Shown: positions 25,808-35,058, counted from the first letter of the stretch. The stretch is 64,000 nt of DNA from Neoroseomonas marina (GCF_012927745.1 NZ_JABBKX010000002.1:907999-971998), one strand, 5' to 3'. Program-made: numbers and translations. Notes: a model not told the origin generated them from the letters alone.

Positions 25808-26701
25808 ATGGGTCGTCGCCTGCCGCCGCTGAATGCCCTGCGCGCCTTCGAGGCCGCCGCCCGCCTCGGAGGCTTCGCGGCGGCAGCGCAGGAACTTGGC
25901 GTCACCGCGGGCGCGGTCAGCCAGCAGGTGCAGGCGCTGGAGGCGCGGCTCGGCCGGCGGTTGTTCGACCGTTCCCCGCGTTCGCTGAGCCTGACGCCGG
26001 ACGGGCGTGCGCTGACCCCGGTCCTGACGGAGGCGCTGGACGCGATGGAGGCCGGGCTGCTGCGCGCGCTCTCGCCGCGGGTGCGCAGCGCGCTCGCCGT
26101 GTTCGCGCAGACCTCCTTTGCGATCGGCTGGTTGCTGCCGCGGCTGCCCCGCTTCCATCGCGAGCACCCGGAGATTGAGTTGCGCCTGTCCACAGGAATC
26201 GACGCGCCGGACCTGCATGGTGCCGCACCTGATGCCGTCATCCTGCATGGACGCGGCCCCTGGCCGGGGCTTGCGACGCATCTGCTGTTCCCGGACCGCC
26301 TGGTGCCGGTGTGCGCGCCGGGCTGGCTCGCCGCGCGCGATGTCGGGGACCCGCGCCTGCTCGCCAACGAGACTCTGCTCGTTTCCGACACCGCGCGGGG
26401 GGACTGGGAGGAGTGGTTCGCCCATGCCGGGCGGCGCAGCCTGCGGCCGGACCGCGCGCTGCACTTCGGATCCTCCCTGCTGCCGCCGCAGGCGGCGCTG
26501 CATGGGCTCGGCGTGGCGCTGGCGGATATCGGGCTGGTGCAGCCGGAACTCGATGCCGGACGGCTGGTCAATCCGGTGCCCGCCGTGCCGCCGCTGCGGC
26601 GCGGGACGGGCTGGCACCTCGCACACTTGCCCGGCCGCGGCGACGAGGCGCCGATCGTCGCCCTGCGGGATTGGCTGTTGCGCGAGGCCCAGCCCGGCTG
26701 A
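25808..26701 (+). CDS. LysR-family transcriptional regulator (GcvA-like)
   Basis: The 297-residue protein has a LysR HTH in the first 60 residues (LNALRAFEAAARLGGFAAAAQELGVTAGAVSQQVQALE, split here by description) and an effector domain of GcvA type (LPRFHREHPEIELRLSTG). It is divergent from ridA-allE, so it probably controls ureide use. The shared 167-base gap holds the promoters. Another ATG lies seven bases upstream but out of frame. Confidence 0.88.
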   Translation: MGRRLPPLNALRAFEAAARLGGFAAAAQELGVTAGAVSQQVQALEARLGRRLFDRSPRSLSLTPDGRALTPVLTEALDAMEAGLLRALSPRVRSALAVFAQTSFAIGWLLPRLPRFHREHPEIELRLSTGIDAPDLHGAAPDAVILHGRGPWPGLATHLLFPDRLVPVCAPGWLAARDVGDPRLLANETLLVSDTARGDWEEWFAHAGRRSLRPDRALHFGSSLLPPQAALHGLGVALADIGLVQPELDAGRLVNPVPAVPPLRRGTGWHLAHLPGRGDEAPIVALRDWLLREAQPG

Positions 26702-27251
26702 GGCTGGGGCGAGGAAAGCTGCTTCTGCAAGGCCCTGCGGCTGCGCGCTTCATCGCGCGCCATGACCCTGCGGACCGTGTCCCCTTGCCAGGACTCGGCT
26801 CCGCCGCATCCACGACGCCGCTGGTGGCGTGACGCATGCGGGCTAGGACGAATGCGAGCGCGCCGGGCCGCGAGACGGCGGAGGCGCAAGGGTTCGCCTT
26901 CAGCAGCCATCTCGACCGCGTGCCGCAGGTGGGGGCGAGCATGGTCGTGCTCGCCGGGCTGCGCCATGCCGGAGGTGTCCCGAGGCGCGACATGGAGGTC
27001 ATGGCGATCCGTGCCGCGCAGGCCGGTGCCTGGTTCCCCTTCGGCTCCCCCGGCTCGCGCTCCACATGGATGCACCGATCGGACGGCTCCGCGCCCCTCC
27101 AGCTCGGGTGGACCGTCTCGGCCCGAGCCCGAGAGCAGCCTCTCTCGTCGCCTGCTTCCGGATCCGGACATTCACCGGCGGCGCTCCCTTGCCTGCTTGC
27201 CGGCAAGCCTCGGCTTGCCCAGTTCTCCCGACGGCGGGCACTCTCCGTCGC
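26702..27251. other. Intergenic region with overlapping palindromes, no recognised gene
   Basis: About 550 bases between the LysR gene and the amidohydrolase. Several short open frames look like high-GC noise. Near the right end, GCTTGCCGGCAAGC (27195-27208) is a perfect palindrome. It overlaps a second hairpin, GGCAAGCC (27202-27209) with GGCTTGCC (27212-27219). No T-run follows. It could be an operator or a remnant repeat. Confidence 0.4.
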
Positions 27252-28328
27252 ATGACCTCCCCCGCCGCCACACACTTCACGCCGTCACGCCAGATCGCCG
27301 TTCGTCCCGAATGGCTCGCCCAGCGGCGGGAGGAACCGCTGGACCCGACGCTGCCGATCGTGGATTCACACCATCACCTCTGGGATCGGGAAGCCGAGTG
27401 CTACCTCCTCGACGACCTGCTGCGCGACACCGCGGAGGGCCACGACGTGCGCGCGACGGTCTTCATCCAGTGTGGCGCCATGTACCGCGGGGGCGGCCCC
27501 GAGGAAGCGCGGTCGATCGGCGAGACGGAGTTCGTCAACGGCATCGCGGCGGCGAGCGCCAGCGGCACCTACGGGCCGGTACGCGCCTGTGCAGGCATCG
27601 TCGGCTTCGTGGATCTCACCCTTGGCGACCGCGTGACGCCTCTGCTCGAAGCGCATGTCGCGACGGCCCGGTCGCGTTTCCGGGGCGTGCGCAACCGCAC
27701 CGCCTGGCATCCCTCGCCCGCGGTCCGCTCGAACCTCCTCGGGCCGCCACCGGGACCGCTCGAGGATCCGCGCTTCGTCGACGGCGCCCGCCGGCTGGCC
27801 GCGCACGGACTCGTGCTGGACATCTGGGCCTACCAGACGCAACTGCCGCTGGTTGCGGCGGTCGCGCGCGCCGTGCCGGACCTGACCGTGGTCGTGAATC
27901 ATTGCGGCGGCCCGCTCGGCGTGGGGCCCTATGCCCCGCGCCGCGAGGAAGGCTTCGCGGAGTGGCGCCGCGAGGTGCTGGCGCTCGCCGCCCTGCCGAA
28001 CACCGTGATGAAGCTCGGCGGCCTCGCCATGGAGGTGGGCGGCCACGACTTCCACCTGCGCGACCTGCCGCCAGGCTCGGTCGAACTGGAGCAGGCCTGG
28101 CGACCGGTCGTCCACACGCTGATCGAGGCCTATGGCGCCGGCCGCTGCATGTTCGAGAGCAACTTCCCCGTGGACAAGGGGATGGTTGGCTACGGCGTGC
28201 TGTGGAACGCCTTCAAGCGCCTCGCGGCCGGCGCGGGGGAGGCGGAGCGCGCCGCCCTCTTCGCCGGCACGGCGACGCGCGTCTATCGCCTGCACGAGGC
28301 GCCGGGCTGCGAGGCGCTGCGCCCCTAG
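27252..28328 (+). CDS. Amidohydrolase-2 family metal-dependent hydrolase
   Basis: This 358-residue protein has the TIM-barrel signature HxH in VDSHHHLWD (His40, His42), VVNHCGGPLG, and FESNFPVDKG near the end. Relatives hydrolyse lactones such as L-fuconolactone or pyrone dicarboxylate, or decarboxylate. The neighbourhood of TctC proteins, a hydroxyacid dehydrogenase and an SMP-30 lactonase favours a lactone or acid substrate. I chose ATG 27252 because homology begins soon after; the open frame extends to 27066. It converges with the TctC gene at 28348. Confidence 0.82.
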   Translation: MTSPAATHFTPSRQIAVRPEWLAQRREEPLDPTLPIVDSHHHLWDREAECYLLDDLLRDTAEGHDVRATVFIQCGAMYRGGGPEEARSIGETEFVNGIAAASASGTYGPVRACAGIVGFVDLTLGDRVTPLLEAHVATARSRFRGVRNRTAWHPSPAVRSNLLGPPPGPLEDPRFVDGARRLAAHGLVLDIWAYQTQLPLVAAVARAVPDLTVVVNHCGGPLGVGPYAPRREEGFAEWRREVLALAALPNTVMKLGGLAMEVGGHDFHLRDLPPGSVELEQAWRPVVHTLIEAYGAGRCMFESNFPVDKGMVGYGVLWNAFKRLAAGAGEAERAALFAGTATRVYRLHEAPGCEALRP

Positions 28329-28347
28329 GCAGGCGCCGCGCCGGCCG

Positions 28348-29319
28348 TCACTGCCACGGCGTCCTCTCCCAGATTCGCTGGTAGCGTGCGAGCTGGGCCG
28401 GCATCTGCGCCTCCCATTCCGCCCCGCGCAGGAAGGCCATGGCCAGTTCGAGCTGCCGGACCCGCTCCGCCCATTCGGGCGTCGCGATCACCTTCGCGAT
28501 GGCGTCCTCCAGCCGGCCTGCGACCTCGTCGGGGATGCCGCGCGGTGCGCCGATCCCGCGCTCGCTGCTCATCAGCACGTCGAAGCCTTCCTCGCGGAAG
28601 GTGGGCACGTCGGGCATCAGCTCCCACCGGCGCTCACCCATGCCCGCGAGGGCACGCAGCATCGGGTTCTCCTGTCCCAGCATCCCGATCTCGCCGAGGT
28701 TCAGGCCGGCGACGTCGATCTGGCGGCCGATCACCGCATTGCGCGAGGGCCCGGCGCCGGCGAAGGGAACATGGATGAACTCGGCGCCCGAGGCGGCCTC
28801 GAACAGCGTCAGGCCGAGATGGTCGTCGGTGCCGATGCCGGAGGAGCCGACGCTGATCGTCCCGGGCCGGCGCTTCGCCGCCTCGACCAGGTCGCGCAAC
28901 GACCGGTAGGGCGAGTCCCTGTGCACCACGAAGGCGCTGGGATCATCCACCAGGCGCGCGATCAGCCGGATCTGCGCGCGGTCAAAGCGCACGCGGCGCT
29001 GCACCCCGAGCGAGAGGTAGCCCGGCGTGTTGATTGTGCCGAGCGTGTAGCCATCCGGCCGGGCGGTCTGCAGTGCGACATAGGCCGTCTCGCCGCCCGC
29101 CCCGGGCCGGTTGACGACGACGAAATTGGACCCCGGCAGTTCGGCGCTGAGGAACTGGGTCAGCGCGCGCACCATCACGTCGGTCCCGCCGCCGGGCGCG
29201 AAGCCGACGATGACCTCGATGGGCCGCCCGGCCGGCCATGCGGGCTGCGCCAGGGCGGGCGCGGCGAGGGAGGCGACCCCGGCCGCAAGGATACCGCGGC
29301 GCGTGGCTATGATCGGCAT
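28348..29319 (-). CDS. TctC/Bug-family periplasmic binding protein
   Basis: The 323-residue protein has an export signal (ATRRGILAAGVASLAAPALA) and the core segments PIEVIVGFAPGGGTDVMVRAL, VVVNRPGAGGETAY, PDGYTLGTINTPG and GSSGIGTDDH. It most resembles the TctC gene at 31179-32153 of this window; both share the 'AWPAGRPIE' start and GIGxDDH loop. Organic-acid capture is known for the family; the ligand is unknown. It is the last gene of a leftward set with a hydroxyacid dehydrogenase and an RraA-like protein. Confidence 0.88.
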   Translation of the reverse strand: MPIIATRRGILAAGVASLAAPALAQPAWPAGRPIEVIVGFAPGGGTDVMVRALTQFLSAELPGSNFVVVNRPGAGGETAYVALQTARPDGYTLGTINTPGYLSLGVQRRVRFDRAQIRLIARLVDDPSAFVVHRDSPYRSLRDLVEAAKRRPGTISVGSSGIGTDDHLGLTLFEAASGAEFIHVPFAGAGPSRNAVIGRQIDVAGLNLGEIGMLGQENPMLRALAGMGERRWELMPDVPTFREEGFDVLMSSERGIGAPRGIPDEVAGRLEDAIAKVIATPEWAERVRQLELAMAFLRGAEWEAQMPAQLARYQRIWERTPWQ

Positions 29320-29393
29320 TCTGATGGTTTCCTGTCTGGTGGTGATCTGGCTGGGCCGGGCCGCGGCGGGCCGCTGCGCCGTCGTGGAGCGCG

Positions 29394-30401
29394 TCAGGCC
29401 GCCGCGGGCAGGCGACCCCGGACGACCACGGCGCCGGGCATGGCCGGGACACGCCCGGCGAGCACCGCGACAATGCAGTCCGCTGCCATGGTGGACATGC
29501 CGACCGCGCCGCGCGGCGTGTTGGCGGCGAGGTGCGGCGTCGGCAGGACGCGGGGATGGCCGCGCAGCGGGCTGGCGGTGTCCAGCGGCTCCTGCGCGAA
29601 GACGTCAACGCCTGCCCAGGCGAGCTGCCTGGACTCGAGTGCCGCCAGCAGCGCCGCCTCATCCACGATGCCACCGCGGGCGGTGTGCACCAGGATGGCG
29701 CCGCGCGGCATCAGCGCGAGTTCCGCCGCGCCGATCATGCCCCGCGTCGTGGCGTCGAGCGGGCAATGCAGCGACAGCACTTCGGAGCGTGCCAGCAGCG
29801 TCCGCAGGTCCGCGACGCGCTCCCCGGGGCCAGGCAGCGGCCCAGCGGGAAGGAGAGGGTCGTAGGCGGCAACCCGCATGCCGAAGGCGTCCGCGAAGCG
29901 CGCGACCTTGGACCCGATGGCGCCGTAGCCGACGATACCGAGCCTGACGCCATCGATGTCGCGCGTCATGCGGGAGGTCTTCTCCCACAGCCCGTCACGC
30001 ATGCCGGCGGCGACCGACGGCAGGTCCTTCAGCAGCGCGAGCATCAGCGCCATCGCGTGTTCCGCGACCGAGCGCGAATTGGCCCCTGCGGCCCGCGTCA
30101 CCGTCAGGCCGCGCGCCTCCGCGGCCGCGAGGTCGATGCCGTCCACGCCAGCGCCATGGCGCGCGATCACGCGCAGGGCGGGCGCGGCGGCGTCCATGAC
30201 GGTGCCGTTGATGAACCCCTGCCGGTGCAGCAGCGCCACCGGCCGATGCTCGGCGACGGCGGCCAGCAACTCGGCCTCGGAGGGATAGCCGGAGGTGCAG
30301 GGCACGGCGTAGCCGGCGGCTTCCAGGATGGCGACCGCCTCCGGCGCGAGCTTCGCGGCGGTGACGAGAACCGCAGGCTTCGCGGCGGGGTGCTGGGTCA
30401 T
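29394..30401 (-). CDS. D-2-hydroxyacid dehydrogenase, phosphoglycerate dehydrogenase-like
   Basis: The 335-residue NAD enzyme has the Rossmann turn GIVGYGAIGSKVARFADAFG and the catalytic trio Arg in HTARGGIVDE, Glu in FAQEPLD and His in PTPHLAANT. It has no C-terminal ACT domain, so it is not a full SerA. It interconverts a 2-hydroxyacid and a 2-oxoacid; the substrate is unknown. ATG 30401 starts the conserved part; the frame is open to 30596. Confidence 0.87.
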   Translation of the reverse strand: MTQHPAAKPAVLVTAAKLAPEAVAILEAAGYAVPCTSGYPSEAELLAAVAEHRPVALLHRQGFINGTVMDAAAPALRVIARHGAGVDGIDLAAAEARGLTVTRAAGANSRSVAEHAMALMLALLKDLPSVAAGMRDGLWEKTSRMTRDIDGVRLGIVGYGAIGSKVARFADAFGMRVAAYDPLLPAGPLPGPGERVADLRTLLARSEVLSLHCPLDATTRGMIGAAELALMPRGAILVHTARGGIVDEAALLAALESRQLAWAGVDVFAQEPLDTASPLRGHPRVLPTPHLAANTPRGAVGMSTMAADCIVAVLAGRVPAMPGAVVVRGRLPAAA

Positions 30402-30426
30402 GGGGGATCTTCCGGAATGCATCGGT

Positions 30427-31110
30427 TCAGTCGAGGCCGTCGCAGCCAAGCCGCCGCAGCGTCGCATCCACCCAGGATGCGTCGTGCGTGCCGCCCTCGA
30501 TGTTCGCCATCTGGCGCGCCTCGGCCGCCGCCTTCTGCGCGGCCGCCGCGTACACGGCTTCCGCCTCGGCGAGGGGGACGCAGAGCAGGCCGTCATCGTC
30601 GCCCAGGATGAGGTCGCCGGGCTCGATCACCATGCCGTCGATCGCGATGGCGACGTTGATCTCGCCGGGGCCGTCCTTGTAGGGGCCACGATGGGTGATG
30701 CCGGCGGCGAAGACCGGGAAGCCCTGCGCGCGGATCGCGGCGCTGTCGCGGATCGCGCCGTTGATGACGATGCCGGCGAGGCCGCGCCTGATCATCTGCG
30801 CCAGCATGAGCTCGCCGATGATGGCGTTGGTCAGGTCGCCGCCGGCATCCACGACGATGACGTCGCCCGGCTGTGCGAGCGAGAGGGCCTTGTGGACCAT
30901 GAGGTTGTCGCCCGGACGCGTCTTCACGGTGAAGGCGGGCCCGGCCAGCACGCCTCCGGCATGCATCGGGCGCAGCCGCGGGCCACCCGCGGCCATGCGC
31001 GACATGACGTCGCTGACATTGGCGACGGGCAGGTCGCGGAAGCGCGCGACCGTTTCCGGGCCGACCTTGCGCGGGCGTGGCAGGATCCTGAAGCCGGCAG
31101 CCATGGTCAT
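30427..31110 (-). CDS. RraA-family protein / 4-hydroxy-4-methyl-2-oxoglutarate aldolase-like
   Basis: The 227-residue protein has the family centre GELMLAQMIRRGLAGIVINGAIRDSAAI, with the Arg-Asp pair that binds substrate and metal in HMG/CHA aldolases. GPYKDGPGEINVAIAIDG and GDLILGDDDGLL also match. In a catabolic cluster an aldolase or decarboxylase role is likelier than RNase E inhibition. I chose ATG 31110, eight bases after an AGGAG sequence. A GTG at 31182, overlapping the upstream TctC stop, would add 24 residues. Confidence 0.85.
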   Translation of the reverse strand: MTMAAGFRILPRPRKVGPETVARFRDLPVANVSDVMSRMAAGGPRLRPMHAGGVLAGPAFTVKTRPGDNLMVHKALSLAQPGDVIVVDAGGDLTNAIIGELMLAQMIRRGLAGIVINGAIRDSAAIRAQGFPVFAAGITHRGPYKDGPGEINVAIAIDGMVIEPGDLILGDDDGLLCVPLAEAEAVYAAAAQKAAAEARQMANIEGGTHDASWVDATLRRLGCDGLD

Positions 31111-31178
31111 GCTCTCCTGGATGCGCAGGCCGTTCGGCGGTCTGCGAGGATTACGAAATTCAATTCCATTTTCATCAG

Positions 31179-32153
31179 TCACTCGCGCCAGGGGCGCCGG
31201 GACCAGAGGGCGCGCAGCGCCGCCTCCCCGCCCAGTGCCGCGTCGCGATACGCGGCGCCGACCAGAGGCTTCAGCGGCAGGCCGGCGCGGGACGCCGCCT
31301 CGGCCCAGGCGGGGTCGGCGAAGGTCGCGGCGAAGGCGGTCTCGATGCCCGTGCGGATGGGATCCGGCAGGCCGGGCGGGCCGAAGATGCCGCGCCCGGC
31401 GGCGAACACGACGTCCACCCCGGCCTCGCGATAGGTCGCGACCTCGGGTGCGGCGGGGTCGCGCGCCTCGGCGGCCAGGCCGAGCCCACGGATGGCGCGC
31501 TCGCGCAGCAGCGGAAGCGCCTCGCTGATGTTGAAGGCGCCGACCTGGAGCTGCCCGCCGAGCAGCGGGACGAGAAGCTGGGAGGTGCCGTTGAAGGGCA
31601 CGTGGTTCAGCCGCACACCGGCGGCTTCCTCCAACAGGAGCATCGCGATGTGGTCGTCCCCACCGATGCCGGCGGTGCCGTAGGCGACGTCACCCGGGCG
31701 CGCCCGCGCCGCCGCCAGCAGGTCCGACAGGCCCTGCAGCGGGCTATCGGCGCGGACGAAGAGCCCGCAGGGATCCTCGACCACCTGCGCGAGGTAGGTG
31801 AGGTCCGCCGGACGCCAGCGCACCGGGCGCTCGATCGGCTGGCTCAGCACCGTGGGCGTCGCGCAGGCGCCGAGGACGAAGCCGTCCGGCGCGGCATTCG
31901 CCACCGCCTCGGTTCCCACCTGGCCGCCGGCGCCGGGCCGGTTGCTCACCACCACCCGTGCACCTGGCAGGCGGGCGGCGAGGAACGGTGCGACCGTCCG
32001 CGCCATGGCGTCCATGCCACCGCCCGGGGCGAAGGGCACGATGATCTCGATCGGTCGGCCTGCCGGCCAGGCGCGCTGAGCGAGGGCCGGGCGCGCCAGC
32101 GCGGCAGTGGCTCCAAGAAGGGCGGTGCGCCGGCCGAAACGGGGTCCTGGCAT
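31179..32153 (-). CDS. TctC/Bug-family periplasmic binding protein
   Basis: The 324-residue protein starts MPGPRFGRRTALLGATAALA, an export signal, and has PIEIIVPFAPGGGMDAMARTV, VVVSNRPGAGGQVGTEA, APDGFVLGACATP and GTAGIGGDDH. It heads the leftward set with the RraA-like protein, hydroxyacid dehydrogenase and TctC at 28348. I chose ATG 32153 because AAGGAGA lies eight bases upstream; an in-frame ATG at 32183 precedes that site. It is divergent from another TctC gene across a palindromic operator. Confidence 0.88.
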   Translation of the reverse strand: MPGPRFGRRTALLGATAALARPALAQRAWPAGRPIEIIVPFAPGGGMDAMARTVAPFLAARLPGARVVVSNRPGAGGQVGTEAVANAAPDGFVLGACATPTVLSQPIERPVRWRPADLTYLAQVVEDPCGLFVRADSPLQGLSDLLAAARARPGDVAYGTAGIGGDDHIAMLLLEEAAGVRLNHVPFNGTSQLLVPLLGGQLQVGAFNISEALPLLRERAIRGLGLAAEARDPAAPEVATYREAGVDVVFAAGRGIFGPPGLPDPIRTGIETAFAATFADPAWAEAASRAGLPLKPLVGAAYRDAALGGEAALRALWSRRPWRE

Positions 32154-32224
32154 CTCGGATGTCTCCTTCCCCGCGCCAGGCATCGCTTGACAGGCCCGGG
32201 CGCGAGGCGCCTATAACGCAACGC

Positions 32225-32236
32225 CATTTCGAAATG
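32225..32236. promoter_or_regulatory. Palindromic operator candidate between divergent TctC genes
   Basis: CATTTCGAAATG is a perfect 12-base palindrome midway between two divergent start codons (32153 and 32282), in an AT-richer patch. The IclR regulator at 34214 ends the rightward set and is the best candidate to bind it. Confidence 0.45.
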
Positions 32237-32281
32237 CAAGCCCCGTGAAACAGCGGGCACACAGGGAAGGAACCACGCCGC

Positions 32282-33286
32282 ATGTTCTCCCGCCGCCACA
32301 TCCTCGGCTCCGGCCTCGCAGCGCTGCCGCTCGGCCTTGCCGGCCTGCCGCGCCGTGCCCTCGCCCAGAACGATGCCTGGCCTTCGCGTCCGGTCCGCCT
32401 CGTCGTCGCCTGGGCCCCGGGCGGGGCGGTCGACACCATCGCGCGGCGCCTCGCACCGAAGCTGTCGGAAAGCCTTGGCCGGCCGGTCGTGGTGGAGAAC
32501 AAGTCGGGCGCCACGGGCACCATCGGCGCCGCAGAGGTCGCGCGCGCCGCGCCCGACGGGCACACGTTGCTGGCGATGGACAACACCTACGCCATGCTGC
32601 CCTACCTGTTCCAACGCCTGCCTTTCGACCACGCGGCCGCCTTCCGGCCGGTGACCGTCAGCGCTTTCTCCCCGGTCATGCTCGCGGTGCACCGCGACGC
32701 GCCGTGGCGGGATCTCCCCGCGCTGATCGCGGCCGCGCAGCGCGAGCCGGAGAAGATCACCTACGGCACCGGCGGCATCGGCAGCGCGCCGCACTTCGCC
32801 ACTGCCGCCTTCGCCCAGGCGGCCGGCATCCGGATGCTGCACGTGCCCTTCCGCGGCGCGGGGGAGGCGGTGACGAATGTGCTCTCGCGCCAGGTCGATC
32901 TGGTGATGGTCTCGCTCGGCTCGGCACTGGGCCATGTGCAGGGCGGGGCGCTGCGGGTGCTGGCCATGAGCGGGTCGCACCGCGCCGCCGTCCTGCCCGA
33001 GGTACCGACCTTCCGGGAAGCAGGCCTGCCGCGTTTCGGACCGAATGGCGAGGGCGTGGTGAACTGGTCCGGCCTCGCCGCGCCCGCCGGCACGCCGGAT
33101 GCCGTGGTGGCGCGGCTGCAGGCGGAGGTGGCGAAGGCGCTGGAGGCGCAGGACGTGCGCGATTTCCTCTCCTCGATCGCCTCCGAGCCGGGCGGCATGC
33201 CGCCCGCAGCCTTCGCGGCGATCCTCGCCGAGGAGACGGCGCGCTGGCGCGACGTCGCCGCCACCAGCGGCATCGAGCGGCAGTAA
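32282..33286 (+). CDS. TctC/Bug-family periplasmic binding protein
   Basis: The 334-residue protein has an export signal (FSRRHILGSGLAALPLGLAG) and core segments PVRLVVAWAPGGAVDTIARRL, VVVENKSGATGTIGAAEVAR, PDGHTLLAMDNTYA and GTGGIGSAPH. AGGGAAGGA lies upstream of the ATG. An SMP-30-type lactonase gene follows after four bases, then an IclR regulator, so uptake and breakdown of one compound under local control is inferred. Confidence 0.88.
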   Translation: MFSRRHILGSGLAALPLGLAGLPRRALAQNDAWPSRPVRLVVAWAPGGAVDTIARRLAPKLSESLGRPVVVENKSGATGTIGAAEVARAAPDGHTLLAMDNTYAMLPYLFQRLPFDHAAAFRPVTVSAFSPVMLAVHRDAPWRDLPALIAAAQREPEKITYGTGGIGSAPHFATAAFAQAAGIRMLHVPFRGAGEAVTNVLSRQVDLVMVSLGSALGHVQGGALRVLAMSGSHRAAVLPEVPTFREAGLPRFGPNGEGVVNWSGLAAPAGTPDAVVARLQAEVAKALEAQDVRDFLSSIASEPGGMPPAAFAAILAEETARWRDVAATSGIERQ

Positions 33287-33290
33287 GGCG

Positions 33291-34187
33291 ATGGGCTTCT
33301 TCGCACCTCCCCCGCGCATCGGGACCGAGGTCTTCACCCGGCTGCCGGACCGCTTCCGTCGCCCGCGCGCGACCGCATGGGCACGCTGGAACCGCGGTGG
33401 ACGGGAGATCGACAGCTTCCTCGAAGGCCCGTGCTTCGATGCCGAAGGCCGGCTCTACGTCACCGACATTCCCTTCGGCCGCATCTTCCGCATCGCAGCG
33501 GACGGAGGCTGGGAGCTGGTGGCCGAGTACGACGGCTGGCCGAACGGGCTGAAAGTGATGCCCGATGGCATGCTGCTGGTCACCGACTACAGGCGCGGCC
33601 TGGTCCGCGTCGATCCGTCCAGCGGCGCCGTCACGCCGCTGCTGGAGACGGCGCGCAGCGAAGGCTTCAAGGGGTTGAACGACCTTGCCCTCGGCGCCGA
33701 TGGCAGCATCTTCTTCACCGACCAGGGGCAGACCGGTCTGCACGACCCGACCGGGCGCGTGTATCGGCTGCGGCCGGACGGCCGGCTCGACCTGCTGATC
33801 GGCACGGTGCCGAGCCCCAACGGCATTGTCGTCGCGCCCGACCTGTCGCACTGCCTGGTGGCCGTCACGCGCGCGAATCAGATCTGGCGCCTGCCGCTGC
33901 ATGGCGACGGCGCGGTCACGAAGGCCGGCATCTTCATTCATCTGCATGGCGGGCCGGGCGGGCCGGACGGGCTGGCCTGGGACCCGAACGGCAATCTGCT
34001 CGTCGCGCATACCGGGGTCGGCACGATCTGGCGCTTCAACGGGCGGGCGGAGCCGACGCTCGCGATCGTCTCCTGTGCCGGCGCCTCGACGACCAATCTC
34101 TGCCTGGGCGGCCCGGATGGGCGCGACCTCTTCATCACCGAGAGCGAGACGGGCAGCATCCTGCGCGCAAGGCTGGAACTGCGGTAG
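33291..34187 (+). CDS. SMP-30/gluconolactonase family lactonase
   Basis: The 298-residue six-bladed beta-propeller protein has the metal ligands expected of the family: Glu in SFLEGPCF, Asn in VPSPNGIVV and Asp in GGPDGLAWD. Repeats of 'DGRLY/G.I' type recur through it. It hydrolyses a sugar or organic lactone. ATG 33291 was chosen next to the end of the upstream gene; the frame is open further back only as antisense-like sequence. Confidence 0.83.
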   Translation: MGFFAPPPRIGTEVFTRLPDRFRRPRATAWARWNRGGREIDSFLEGPCFDAEGRLYVTDIPFGRIFRIAADGGWELVAEYDGWPNGLKVMPDGMLLVTDYRRGLVRVDPSSGAVTPLLETARSEGFKGLNDLALGADGSIFFTDQGQTGLHDPTGRVYRLRPDGRLDLLIGTVPSPNGIVVAPDLSHCLVAVTRANQIWRLPLHGDGAVTKAGIFIHLHGGPGGPDGLAWDPNGNLLVAHTGVGTIWRFNGRAEPTLAIVSCAGASTTNLCLGGPDGRDLFITESETGSILRARLELR

Positions 34188-34213
34188 ATGGCGCCGAGAG
34201 GTCGGAGGTAGGC

Positions 34214-34948
34214 ATGGCGGAGAAGGCAAGGCGGCGACCGGCACTCGAGGGCGTGGCCTCGGCGGATCGTGCGTTGACCGTGCTGTCGGCCTTCCGCAAG
34301 GGCGACCGCGCCCTGTCGCTGGCAGAACTGGCCGAGCGGACGGGGTTGGTGAAGAGCACGATCATGCGCCTTGCGATCTCGCTCGCGGAGCATGGCTACC
34401 TCGCCCGCGAGGGCGATGGGTCCTATCGGCTGGACGCCGAGGTGCTGCGGCTCGGGACGATCTACACGCAGTCATTCCGGCTCGAGGCCCATGTGACGCC
34501 GGTCCTGGAGGAACTCGTCACGCGCACCGGCGAGACCGCCGCCTTCTACGTCCGGCGCGGCGAGCAGCGGCTCTGCCTGTTCCGCGTCGACAGCCCGCAC
34601 CTGCTCAGGATGCATGTGCGGGTCGGCGATGCGCTGCCCCTGGACAGTTCCGCCATCGCGCAGGTGTTGCGGGCTTTCGCGGCGCGGCCGCTGCCGGCCT
34701 ATGTCGCGGCGCTCGACCTGCCGATCGTCACCATGGGTGCGACCGATCCGCATACCGGCGCCATGGCGGCGCCTGTCTTCGGGCCGGGCGACAGGCTCGC
34801 CGGAGCGCTCGCGCTCTCTGCGCCGGTGATCCGCTGGACGCCGGAGGCGCTGGCCGCGGCACGACCGATCCTGGCCGAGGCGGCCACGGCGCTCACCAGG
34901 CGGATCGGCGGTGAGGCGCCGGAATGGCCGCGCGCAGCCGCGGAATAG
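34214..34948 (+). CDS. IclR-family transcriptional regulator
   Basis: The 244-residue protein has an N-terminal winged helix (ADRALTVLSAFRKGDRALSL, then LAERTGLVKSTIMRLAISLA) and the IclR effector domain (GETAAFYVRRGEQRLCLFRVDSP). GGAGG lies five to nine bases before the ATG. Its place after the TctC and lactonase genes suggests it controls the 28.3-34.9 kb catabolic cluster. It is a paralogue of the IclR protein at 49009, with closely similar GETAAFYVR segments. Confidence 0.88.
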   Translation: MAEKARRRPALEGVASADRALTVLSAFRKGDRALSLAELAERTGLVKSTIMRLAISLAEHGYLAREGDGSYRLDAEVLRLGTIYTQSFRLEAHVTPVLEELVTRTGETAAFYVRRGEQRLCLFRVDSPHLLRMHVRVGDALPLDSSAIAQVLRAFAARPLPAYVAALDLPIVTMGATDPHTGAMAAPVFGPGDRLAGALALSAPVIRWTPEALAAARPILAEAATALTRRIGGEAPEWPRAAAE

Positions 34949-35058
34949 CTCGGAGTCTGCATCCAACTGCCGCAGGCGGAGCGCGCAGAGGAGGACCTCG
35001 GCCGATCTGGCGGAGGTCCCGCAGCTCCAGGCGATGCGTCCGTCGCCCCCCGGAAAGC

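Noticed and set aside
26836-27255. Plus-strand frame of 139 codons before the amidohydrolase
   Set aside because: It has no recognisable motif, a noise-like composition and no clear ribosome-binding site.
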